A stretch of DNA of 64,000 nt from Gentiana macrophylla (lineage: Eukaryota; Streptophyta; Magnoliopsida; Gentianales; Gentianaceae): NCBI GenBank assembly GCA_026214975.1, contig CM047813.1:35745871-35809870 (forward strand). Direction: 5' to 3'. The notes under the pieces were generated by a model. The model was not told the origin of the DNA. It worked only from the letters and a program-made list of their open reading frames with translations, and made no database searches. The translations under genes and the position numbers were made by a program. Below are positions 54,033-64,000 of the stretch, piece by piece (position 1 is the first letter of the stretch; each line of letters opens with the position of its first letter).

Positions 54033-54109
54033 TTTTTAGAAACCTAGCTTTCTATTTTTGGCTATATTTGTTTTGAGTTTAACTTTAAAAAAAGTGCAAA
54101 ATATGTTGG

Positions 54110-54119
54110 TATATATAGG
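54110..54119 (-). promoter_or_regulatory. TATA box of the DUF7722 gene
   Basis: CCTATATATA on the minus strand lies about 80 bp upstream of the start codon, giving a leader of roughly 50 nt. Confidence 0.5.
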
Positions 54120-54215
54120 CTATTTATAAGAGGTCTGGAGTCTGGACGGGCCCGATGAGGGCAGACCCGGCCAATTGTGGAGTAGGGTCGGGATCAGTGT
54201 CCCTATTAAGATCAG

Positions 54216-54318
54216 AAAGACGATATAGTTTTGTCGGTAAAAAATATAGAAACACTATTGATGTCCGTATTCGATGTTCGAATTTGTTCCGGTGACTGCA
54301 CTGAAAAAAATCCAGGGT
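54216..54318. repeat. Fragment related to the hAT-type MITE at 53196
   Basis: TCCGGTGACTGCACTG, AAAAAAATCC and GGGTCCGCCACG match the right end of 53196-53401 (TTCCGTGACCCCACTG...GGATCCGCCACTG). The left end is not found. Confidence 0.55.
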
Positions 54319-54797
54319 CCGCCACGTACGTACGTAGGTGGGGTGATGGAATGTTGGGTTTTTCAGAGAAGAGAGTATGATGATCTGTAGTATTTTCAGT
54401 TATCTGCCGTGGAAGCCATGATTAGTCCAACTCACACCTACATACTTCTAATGTGTGAGAGAGGGAATAAGTAATTAATAATCACGACCCTCCACTTGGT
54501 ATAACCCAAAATACCCGTTGTATCATAATTTTTCTCGCTTTTTGAATATGAATAGTTTATGTAATTGAGGAAGATCTGCATTGTGTAGAAAGAGCATAGG
54601 CCAGGTGGATACCAACCTGGACTATTAAATTTCGACAACTACGAAGCTTTTCCAGTCTTTTTCAAGCTTTCTTTTTGGACGGAGTTTATTATTTCACTTT
54701 GTTTTTTTTTTTTTTTTTGGGTAATAGGACACAACAATCTATGTCAATCGAAAGAACCCCGTCTCTTGAATACCATTAAAATTACAAGAAATAAAAA
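54319..54797. other. Intergenic DNA
   Basis: It contains a poly-T run near 54701-54718. No gene is seen. Confidence 0.5.
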
Positions 54798-54965
54798 TGT
54801 GATATTCCACATCGGTAAATTATGTGAATGCTCACCCCCATATAAGTGTGAGACATAAAATGTTTCATTAACTCTAAGCAAATTTTTTGCCTGCGAGCGA
54901 CGACTTTATGCCTTAATGGGACTCCACCATTTATTATTTCTCATTTAATGCTAATCATCAGCCGG
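54798..54965 (+). repeat. Solo-LTR-like relative of the TRIM at 1208
   Basis: It starts TGTGATATTCCACATCGG and contains CTCACCCCCATATAAGTGTGAGACAT and AAGCAAATTTTTTGCC-type text, parallel to the TRIM LTRs (CACACCCTATATTAGTGTGAGACAT; AAGCAATTTTTTGCGCC). No second copy or interior is seen, and the right end is degraded. Confidence 0.6.
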
Positions 54966-55604
54966 CAAAAGCACATTATTAAGCAGAAGCCGGAAATGAA
55001 CAAACGAGCACAAACAAGGTGGTGTTAACAATAGAAATTAAGTCTTGAACAAACCAGCTGTTGTGAAGTTATTGATTGTGAAATCTAACCGTGCATTTTG
55101 GGTCGATTCGAGCGCTTTGTATAAAACAAGACAAGAAAAGAGTAAATTTCCCCCATAGATTGTATCTACGGAAACTGTTTCCTGTTTAATAACGTGACGA
55201 GCGTTTTTTTTATTTCTGTTAGAATCCACAACATTCGAGTAACCATATTATATGACGAGGAAATAAACCAGGGATCGATCGTACATACTTTTACTCAATT
55301 ACATCATGTTGAACTCTATCATCAACAATTTTCATCTCCTGTTACCATATTCTCCGGATACTACCGCATACACACCGGAAAAGAAAATGAACGATAATCA
55401 TAGTGATGTCTTCTAGTCTATGTAATTTTTTTTTTTTGTATTTAAAGCTTGTCTATGGATTTTTTACATACCCTAAACCGATGGAATCACCCATCAGGAA
55501 ATTTTACTCTTAAAGTTCAGGATTGATCTTCACCCATCAGGAAATTCAATTTAATGAGTACCATGAATAAATCATTGAATTATTATACTAACCGTTAATT
55601 AGTA
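54966..55604. other. Intergenic DNA
   Basis: CACCCATCAGGAAATT is duplicated at about 55488 and 55532. No gene is seen. Confidence 0.5.
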
Positions 55605-57280
55605 TGGGTCGGTCCTATGGAAAGACTTGAAACAAGTTTAGAGACGGGGAGGGGGAGAGGGAGAGGGTGAATGAACTTGTTAACTTTAAAACTTTTTACT
55701 AAGCTGAAAACAGATTAACTGAATTTAGTAGAGTTAAATGCAGTGGATATAAAGCCTTTTAAATTATTGGTATTCAACTTCATTTAAGTGATTTAAGTGT
55801 TATGCATATTAGATGACTTATACTACTCAGCTGGAAGTATTTCTGCTAAAAAGTAATGTGCAGGAAAGTAAAATGCATGAAGTAAAGAGCTCAAGATTAT
55901 AGTGGTTCAGCGTGATGTAATCTCTTAGTCCACTATTCTTCTGTGATGTTGGGGGAATTCATTAATATTCTTTCTACACCATTACAAAAGTGGTTGTTTG
56001 TCCCTTACTGAAACCCCCAGCTTCACAATTTGAACTATTAGTCCCTAACAACTTGACTCAACTACTTCACTGAAATAGCTCTGATGTTCCTTGAAAGTTA
56101 GACTTCTTCAACAGCTTCACCACAAACTCAGATCTTTCTCAAATGCCGTGATTCAACTGCTTCATTCCTTCACACATTCAAGTGCTTCCTGATCTTCTAT
56201 GTTTCACAACTTCTTGGTTGTTTCACGATTCACGAACTTTGTGACTACCAAGTGTTGTGTTTTGAATCCTTAGATTCTTGAGCTATATCTGCGTATAACT
56301 TTGAATGATTTCATCTTAGATTCAAGTGTTGCTTATGGATTGAGTCTTTGAAGCTTGAATGTTGCTGCACTTGATTATTTGGATATATCTTTGAACGCCT
56401 TAGGAAATTTCAAGTTTTCGGAGAGTTGAGATTTCAATAGAGTAACAACTTGCTTGATAATGATTCTCGAAATTCTTCTAATTTTGCTAACTTTCAAGTC
56501 CTCGTTTTATAGTGCTGAAGTCCCAACGTTCAAGTTCAAATTTCGCCCGTTTGAATTATTAGCCGTTTTTTGTTTTTTTTTTGGATAATTCATGATTATT
56601 CTATGAAATTTCCTGAAAATCCGTTTTGATTGATTTTGTGTAGCGTACAATGTCCTTCTGACAAAGGCAGACAGTCATTCAATCGAATTTCCTAAAATTA
56701 TGGTCCCTGATTTTGTTGTCCAAAATTCAAGCTTGTCCATTGATTTTAACTTGATCATACGCTCCAAAATCATTCTTATCTTGAATAATATCTTTCAAAC
56801 AAATGACAAAGATATTAGTCGAGTCATTGTAATTTTCAGCTTTGAACCTGATCCATCTCATCTTAATATCCTTTATTGCTTTGAATTTCTTTAAGTCTTA
56901 CTCTGCTCAATTTGAATTTGGTCTTTTCGTTTGAATTGTCTTCTCGCTAAACTTGTCTTCTCTTCTGAATCTTGATTCAATCTCTTCTGAATAATTGTCT
57001 GAATCTCTTTGATATTTATTGTGAGATTAGAGTACACCACGTTTAAGCACATACTTGAAGTTTCTAACATTTACTTAACTTCAAGCCTTCATAAAAAGAC
57101 TTATTATGTTTTTTCAAGACATCACGGATTTACTAGATGATAACTTTATAATTTCGATGTTACATCTTTTCATCCGAGTCTGAAACCTCAGCTTCAAATC
57201 TTTAGTCTTCAACACTGAGTCTGATCTCTCACCTTTCATCTTTAGCTCTGTGCTTCTAATCTCTACTGGAATTTTGATTT
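55605..57280 (-). repeat. Diverged SIRE-type copia LTR, probably solo
   Basis: The left end GGTCGGTCCTATGGAAAGACTTG-AACAAGTTTAGAG resembles the LTR end at 58810 (GGTCCCTTGGAAAGGCTAACACAAGTTTAGGG). A shared middle (ATGC-GTAAAGTAAA, TTATAG-GGTTC, CC-TGTG-TG) supports one family. The right boundary is an estimate. Confidence 0.5.
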
Positions 57281-58809
57281 ATGAAGATTCACGATCGCCT
57301 AGTGATGTATGTCAACCAGATGATATATTTCGATGTATTTTATTCCCGTTTCTTATGTTTTTAGCGACATTTTCGTATCAATTATAATAAACATTATGGT
57401 AATTTGGTCTATGTTTGTATATAGTAGATATAATTAAATCTCACTATTTTGAATTATTTTGAGGCTTATTTTGTTATCAGAATTACCCGTGGTTTTCTCG
57501 TTTTGTTTTGTTACAGATATCACACGGTAAAAAGCCTTAGGGTCGTGACGTAAAGCCCGAGGGATCGGAATTATAATTATAAGAATTATTATTATCAAAC
57601 TTTCGTACATGGGTCTCAAAGATACGGCTCAAACCATGGAAACCCGGCTTACGCCGGATGTCAAAGATTCAGCTAGATCGAGCATTTATTAAGCATTATT
57701 GGACCTAACATAAAGATGCCGACATAGGCGGACGAATCCCGCGTAAACCGAATCCCCAAAGATTTGTCAAAGATCGGCATTATTGACACCGACAGTAGTT
57801 GGTCCGCGCGCAGACCGTGAATCATCCTGCGTAGACCGGGAATAGACCCACTCTCTATATAAGGCACTATTCACATTCGAGAGGCGGGGAGGAAAAAAGA
57901 GAAAGAAGCTCGGCATATTTATCTTGAAGGCAACATATTTTCATGGCTACTAGAACCAATATTTTTAGTTCCACTTAGCTAACTAATTTCATTTCAAATA
58001 TAATCCTAGAATACTTGTTTCATCTCTTGGGATAATTGATTGGGAGAAGCTCAACTTAATATTTTGGTGCAAACTCCATTGATGATCACCGGAGAAGAAA
58101 GCAAACTTACCATTGCAACTCATCGGTTGTGATCGGTAACGTAACATTCTAGTGTTATTTTGTTTTGTTATTCTGATTACCATGAATGCTAAATTAAATA
58201 TGTTAGTATTTGTAGTAATGAGTGCCTAGACTTATAACTAGCCAAGGCATGTAATTGAACTATTTAATCTCTTTTGGTTAATCGGATGATGATTGTGGTA
58301 ATGTATGTTTTATTTTCAATGGTGTTGAAGCTTTTTCTACTTATTTTGATTGCTAGTTTGTGTTGGAGTAATTAACCACTATTGACACACACACACACAC
58401 ACACACTTAATTGATACCGAACGGAGATATTAAGTGTGAGAACGATGTAGAAAAACCGGAAGGTAAAGTTGACCTTTATCGGAGTTCAATTTCTTATCCG
58501 GGGAATGACTTTTTGTACTCGCGAATTTATCATGTCGAATCATTAGGTTTAAGGTTCTTAAACCAATGAGGAGGCATAGAACAATTCCGTACAATCGTAT
58601 GAGGGTAAATTGTTAGAATAGGAGTACACCGTTTCACACAATTGGACACCTTTAATAGATCGATTGATCACATCCATGGAGCTAAAAGAGACTGTCATTC
58701 AATGAAATTGCCTTGATTAGTACCTTTATCATTAATCGTAAATTTTATTACTGACGTGAAACCATTACTTTATTATTAAAACTGCGACTTAGATCAAGAT
58801 AATAATAGC
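57281..58809. other. Unassigned repeat-like region with a promoter-like patch
   Basis: TATATAA at 57856-57862, preceded by GC-richer DNA (57690-57850) and followed by GAGAGGCGGGGAGGAA, resembles the U3/R of an LTR, but no second copy or primer site was found. A (CA)n run lies at about 58385-58407. No gene is seen. Confidence 0.35.
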
Positions 58810-60596
58810 TGTTGGTCCCTTGGAAAGGCTAACACAAGTTTAGGGGGGGTGAATAAACTTGTCCCTAAAAACTGGATTTTAAACAGATTAAGGTTATAAC
58901 TTGAGTGGAGTTAAGCTGACTGAGCTGAGTTTAAGTCCAACTGACTTAAGCAAAACTGAGTCAACCGGCAGCGGATATAATTCTAGCCTTTTTCTTGATC
59001 TTGTTATTCTATGCAAAAGCTGAGTGTGCTAAACTGAATTCTGATGGATGTCAGTTTGTGAGCTGTGAGTTGTGTAACAATCAGCCTCGGTATCTTTGTG
59101 TAAAAAGATAAATGCTGTAATAAATAAGTGTGTAATGTAAATGCGTAAAGTAAATGAAATAAGAGTTATAGAGGTTCCAGTTGGTGTAATCCTGTCAGTC
59201 CTCTCTTCCCCTGTGGTGTAGGAGGAAAATTCCACTAGAACTTCTTGAAGTGAGCTATTACAAAAAGTCCTAAACAATAGTACTTGGCTAATCCTAGCTT
59301 CACTATCTAAACAGTTGTAGAACAGGTAGAATGGCTGCTCTTCAATTGCTTGAACACTGATCCTTGAAGGGTTGCGTATGCCTCTTCACCAGCTACCACC
59401 ACAAACACAGTCTACCCGACTGCTGTGACAACTGTCCTTGACAAAACCTTCCCGGTTTGCTTCACAGTCTGAACCTTTGATTAAGAATCAAAGTTGGGTT
59501 GAGAATCAATAAATTTATTCTTGTTTGTGGTTCTTCTAAGTGTATGATTCTTGATAAATCTTATGTAGCTTGAACACTTGGAAGATTTCTAGATATGATC
59601 ATGTTAGCTCAGAGATGATAACAATTCAAATGAATGAGACTAGTGCACACAAAAATGCTTGTATCTAGATAGTGTTCTATCCTTTTGTGTTCTTTTGTTA
59701 ATCTTGGTTGTTGATCCTTGGTGCAAAGTCCTCTATTTATAGTGTAGTGTCCAACGTTCATCTGGCTTGAATTTGAATTGTATCAACATCTATCTTGTAA
59801 CGGCTATATTTTATGACAGTTCTGATGTGTCAGTATTTTATCAACATTGCTTCATTTACAACGTTCGGCTGTACTATCAGTTTGGTGGATGACCGACTTA
59901 TAAAGTGAGTTCCCCGATCGCTTTTATCTTGAGTTTGTCATTTGTCAGTTTCTTGACTGACTTGGAGCATTGACCGAGATTTTACTCTTCTTCAAATATC
60001 AAGACTCAAATTTTTCATCCGATTATTATTGACTTAATCAGTACACCTTTTCCAAACAAATTATCTAAGAGTTCATTGTCCTTATGACTCTTAGGTCTTC
60101 ATACAAGATCTATAAAGTCAGTTCAGGTCACCACAAACTTGCTCGAATTCTAGCTTTACAGTCTCGACATGTAAATTGAGTTTGAACCTCGCTTCTTCAA
60201 TCTTCTATAACCGAGTCTGAGACCCTCAGTTCTTCATCAACTGAGTGTGGACCCTCAGTTCTTCACTCTTCTAGATAAGCCAACCGAGTTTGTGTCCCTT
60301 ACCGAACTTATCTTCTTCAATTCCATATTAGTGTAGTGTGAGTCAGTTTGTCAATTTGTTTATCTTGACGATTTCCAGTTTTCTGAATGACTTCCAATTT
60401 TCAGTTTCACGACACTATAACTATTACAGTGTTTGTCTGATGTAACCTATACAAATATCAGACTCTAGTAAAATCTATACATTCAGTTCTAGACATCTTT
60501 TAGCCTTTCACTATAACAGCTAGCTTCAGCACTTCATCAATGGGGTTAAGATAACACTTTGAATAAATATGATGAATTATCATCAAAATATAAATT

Positions 60597-61751
60597 TTAT
60601 TTCCAAGCATGAAGTTGATCTTTTCCATTATTATGTATGAAACACTTTCTTTCAAAAGCATGAAAGTAAGAAACATTTGGCTTTTTTCCATTCCAAATTT
60701 CATAAGGAGTCTTCTCATGCCTTTTATTCATGAGAGCTCTGTTCTGTGTATAGCAAGCTATGTTAACTGCTTCTACCCAATATCTTTCAGGCAGTTTTGC
60801 TTTACAGATCATAGTCCTTCCTGCTTCTTTGAGTGTTCTATTTCTTCTTTCAGCTACACCATTCTGTTGAGGTGTTGCTGTGGCGGCAAGTTGATGTAAA
60901 ACACCGTTTTCTTCACAATATTCAGTAATCACTTTGTTAAGGAATTCAGTTCCTTTATCTGATCTTATCTTCACAACTGATAGACTTTTCTGATTTTAAA
61001 GCCTTTTGAGTAGTTCTGTAAGTCTTTGCTTGGTTTCACTTTTCTTGGTTAAGAAGATAACCCAAGTGTATCTTGAAAAATCATCTACCACCACCAATGT
61101 ATACTTCTTTCCACTAATACTAATTGGTTTAATAGGTCCAAATAAGTCCATATGTAGTAGCTTCAGGACTCTGCTTGTTGAATGCTGAGATTTGGTCTTG
61201 AAACTAGCTTTTGTTTGCTTTCCTTGCTGACAAGCATCACATAAGCTATCCTTCTTGTATGAGATTTCTGGTAGTCCAATGACTAACTGTTTCTTGACAA
61301 GGTTGTTGATGTCATCAAAGTTTAGATGACTCAGTTTCTTGTGCCATAACCAGCTGATTTCTGATTTAGTATGCACAAGTAAACAAGTTTCTGCAACAGA
61401 TGTAGTCCAGTCTACAACATACATATTCTCTTTTCTTCTTCCGGCTAAAACAACTTGAAATGCTGTTTCGCTGACGACAACGCAAAAATCTTTATCAAAA
61501 GTAACTTTGTATCCCATATCACAGAATTGACTGGTGCTGAGTAGATTGTAATGCAATCCTTCTACATAAGATACATTCTTGATTGTAAGTCCATTTCTGA
61601 TCAAGGTATCATAACCTTTGGTGAATCCATGTTTTTCTTTACTTCCTAAGTTAACCTTTGGTCCATCCTTGGCAAAAAAGTTACTTAGACAGTCTTTGCT
61701 CTTTGTCATGTGTCTTGAGCAACCACTGTCAAAGTACCATATATCCTGCAA
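60597..61751 (-). pseudogene. SIRE-type protease end, pre-integrase and integrase
   Basis: One frame interrupted only by a TAA at 60996-60998. It contains the protease loop WYFDSGCSRHMT, pre-integrase WLWHKKLSHLNFDDINNL, zinc-binding CDACQQGKQTKASF, and core motifs LLHMDLFGPI, VVVDDFSRYTWVIFL, IRSDKGTEF and TPQQNGVAERRNRTLKEAGRTM, ending at ALMNKRHEKTPYEIW. The catalytic Asp/Asp/Glu positions are kept. Confidence 0.88.
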
Positions 61752-62790
61752 AATAAATTAAACATTTTTATGTACCCAACTATGTTTGGGTCCATGGGGC
61801 TCAGTTGTCAGTACAACCTTGGGAATATATCCTTTAGGTATCCTTCGGATATTGTTGCACTTGTTTTCATATATGAAAGCCACACTCCTATAGTATCTAT
61901 GCTTGGACTGTGTCTTATTTATATGATCTCTCAGATCCTTTGACTGAAACTGATTTCCATGATGTTTTCTATTATTAACACTTGAATAATAACCATCATT
62001 TCTTTTGTACTGAGGTCTGTGATGACCTTGGTACTGAGGTTTCAGCTGAGGAGTGAAGTAATTCCTCTACTGACTTTTGGACTGAAACTTGTGATAAGTT
62101 TTCTGTCTGAAATGATTGCTTTTATCAATTTTAATAGTAGGTTCATAGAAATTCCAGTCATCATCAGTTGGAAATAATCTGCTTTCCCCTGACTTTGTGA
62201 ATCTTTGAATAATTGATATTCTTGGGTTTACTTTGATGAAAGTTTTTCTCGTTATTGGCCTGATCGACTTTAGTAGATTTAGCAGCTTGATCTACCTTTT
62301 CGATTTTCATGATGTATGTACAATTGGTTTACCTTTTGGTTGACCTGTTGTTGTTTACAAATGATTTCTTTGAAAATCGACGGCGAGGCGATCGATTCAC
62401 GTTGAACTTGTTTCACTGGTTCAAGATGCTTCTTAGTTTGAGGACATTGTTCATTTACAAACTCAACACCGCCTTGGTATTAGGTTCGATTACCTTACTC
62501 ATTCCTCCTTTCAAGTTTCTTTGTGTATCAAATCCTAAGCCGCTTCTATCTCCATATGGCTTGCCTGATTTGAATCCATGGAGTGAACTAGATTGAGCAA
62601 AAGATTCTTCTTGTCGCGATGATGACCGACACCGATTCTTTCTTTTATCAGTTCTGCTTAGTCTTTACGTGTTCAGTTCATCATTCAATCTTTTGACTTC
62701 TAGAATTAGAGCTTCTTTCTCAGCTTTGACTGATTCATAACCAGCTTGTATGGTGACAAGTCGACTCATCAATTAAATCGACGCTTTCTT
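61752..62790 (-). pseudogene. SIRE-type gag-protease linker, degraded
   Basis: Minus-strand text near 62690-62770 (EKEALILEVKRLNDEL-like coiled coil) and near 62555-62600 (SSLHGFKSGKPYG, GLGFD) matches the linker that follows the knuckle in SIRE gag. Stops and shifts are frequent. Confidence 0.6.
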
Positions 62791-63942
62791 CTAATTACGA
62801 GTTCTTTGGATTGGAATCGGCTGTTGAAGAACATGCATTTTGCATGAAATCTGAGCTGAGCTGTATTTAGAATTTGATTCACATACCTCATTGGAATCTT
62901 CCACGTGTGCCATTAAGACTATGTCATAAGATAATCTTTCTGTACCAGCTTCGTAGTCAGACTCATCTCCAGCTAATAATGCTCTTCTGCCGGTACTTCT
63001 TTGCTGAGTCTTCTTTGCATTCAGTTCTGGGCATTCAGCTTTATAATGTCCAGGTTTCTTGCAGTTGAAACAAAGATACTCATCATCTTTTCTCTTTTCA
63101 TGAGTCTTCTTGATAAACTTTTGAGTTACAGGATGACCATTCTTCATTCTTTTGATTCGACTCATCATGAGTGCCATTTGTTCCTCCATTTCATCCAACA
63201 GTTGAAGATTGTTTATGGATGTTTCTTGAGAGTCATTTGATGCTGCTGCAAGTGCTGTGGTCTTCTTCCAGAGCTTTGATTATTGCAGCTATGCTTGTAA
63301 ATCTTCACTGAATTCATAAGCTTTTAAATCTGAGAAGATTTTGAAGGAGTCTTCTAGATCAAGTCTTCTAGATTCTTCCATAGCAGTGGCCTTCATCTTC
63401 CAACACATTGGCAAGGCCTTCAAGATTCTTGTATTGATTACTTTCTTTATGCTTTCAATCATGAGTTGATCTAATTCATCCATGATAGCACTGAATCTTG
63501 TCTCCATTTAGTCAATGGTTTCTCCAGATTTCATCTTGAAATTCTCAAACATCTGCTTTGCAACTGAGATTTTTTTCTCCTTTATTGAGTCAGTTCCTTC
63601 ACAAACCAACTAAAGTTTGTCCCACATTTCCTTAGCAGTTATGCTGTCTTTCACCTTCAAGTACATGTTGTTATCGAGAGTTCTGAAGATAAATTCTATA
63701 GCAACATTGTTGAGATTGTTTCGCTTGCGATCATCACTAGTCCATTTAGCCTTGGGCTTTGGAACTTGAACTTGATTTTCACCAACAGTTTGCATGTGAG
63801 TGATTTGAATTGGTCCATCAGTGAGGACGTCCATCATCTCATCATGAGTAGCAGCTAGAAAAGCCTGTATACGACGTTTGTATTCGTCAAACCTATCCAT
63901 GTTGCACATAAGCATCTGTCTTGCATACTGATTGTTATCCAT
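62791..63942 (-). pseudogene. SIRE-type gag with in-frame stops
   Basis: A single frame runs from ATG 63942 through MDRFDEYKRRIQAFLAATHDEMMDVL, IEFIFRTLDNNMYLKVKDSITAKEMWDKL, a middle piece (63289-63507) and the knuckle CFNCKKPGHYKAECP (62791-63198). It is interrupted by stops at about 63610, 63508 and 63289 and is not frameshifted. It is not coding in this form. Confidence 0.85.
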
Positions 63943-64000
63943 TGTGAGTGAGTGAAAAATGATGATACAAAAACTAGAACCTGAGCTTTCTAATGAGAAC

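Larger units (their letters stand above)
58810..64000 (-). mobile_element. SIRE-type copia element on minus strand, lacking reverse transcriptase (extends beyond window)
   Basis: An LTR-like region (58810 to about 60500) ends on the minus strand with ...CCAAGGGACCAACA. Integrase, protease, knuckle and gag lie to its right in minus-strand order, and gag starts at 63942. Between integrase (ends 60597) and the LTR there is only non-coding DNA, so reverse transcriptase and RNase H are deleted. The 5' LTR would lie beyond 64000. Confidence 0.75.

Noticed and set aside
1..64000. CRISPR arrays, bacterial operons or an organellar insertion
   Set aside because: No spaced direct repeats, ribosome-binding-site-led gene runs, or plastid/mitochondrial genes are seen.

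Overview
This is a plant nuclear window, almost certainly from a eudicot. It carries intron-containing and single-exon plant gene families (LRB/POB1, DUF1191, glucose-6-phosphate 1-epimerase, CRF-type AP2/ERF, DUF7722), separated by long blocks of plant LTR retrotransposons (Ty1/copia, Ty3/gypsy of Athila and Tat type), TRIM elements and MITEs. The species cannot be named from the sequence alone. Nothing bacterial, phage-like or CRISPR-like is present.

Layout. 1-435 is the end of an LRB/POB1 BTB gene. A miniature LTR element (TRIM, 1208-1704) and a duplicated dispersed repeat follow. A DUF1191 membrane-protein gene lies at 3770-4686; its frame appears broken twice. From 5868 to 37917 nearly everything is nested retrotransposon. 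A short-LTR copia element (5868-17198, target duplication ATATT) is split inside its reverse transcriptase by a second copia element (9327-16033, target duplication TTATA). Next comes the 3' LTR of a minus-strand Tork-like copia element, itself split by an Athila-type gypsy element (18284-29767, target duplication ATTGT). That copia's interior is cut by a Tat-type gypsy LTR plus gag (33013-35807), which is in turn truncated by a non-autonomous gypsy-like element (35808-37917) with an open reading frame that looks like an altered retropepsin.

A glucose-6-phosphate 1-epimerase gene (39413-41055, eight coding exons) follows. Beyond it lie two truncated copia elements facing each other (43116-46109 plus strand; 46110-48658 minus strand, the latter carrying a second TRIM inside gag). 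The single-exon CRF transcription factor gene (50620-51627) and a small DUF7722 gene on the minus strand (53760-54032) sit in a gene island rich in MITEs. Several MITEs there have clear 8-bp target duplications. The last 8 kb hold SIRE-type copia sequences on the minus strand, with LTR-like DNA and gag/protease/integrase remnants but no reverse transcriptase.

The host genes are unrelated in function and share no operon-like logic; each has its own promoter. The TE story is more coherent. Target duplications and interruptions give a partial order of insertion, and several elements combine near-identical LTRs with decayed or missing coding regions, which points to non-autonomous mobilisation, recent decay, or indel errors in the assembly. 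I found no clear new enzymatic system. The items most worth a second look are the altered retropepsin-like element, the lost splice acceptor in the epimerase gene, the double frameshift in the DUF1191 gene, a U3-type motif shared by unrelated LTR families, and the structured MITEs.
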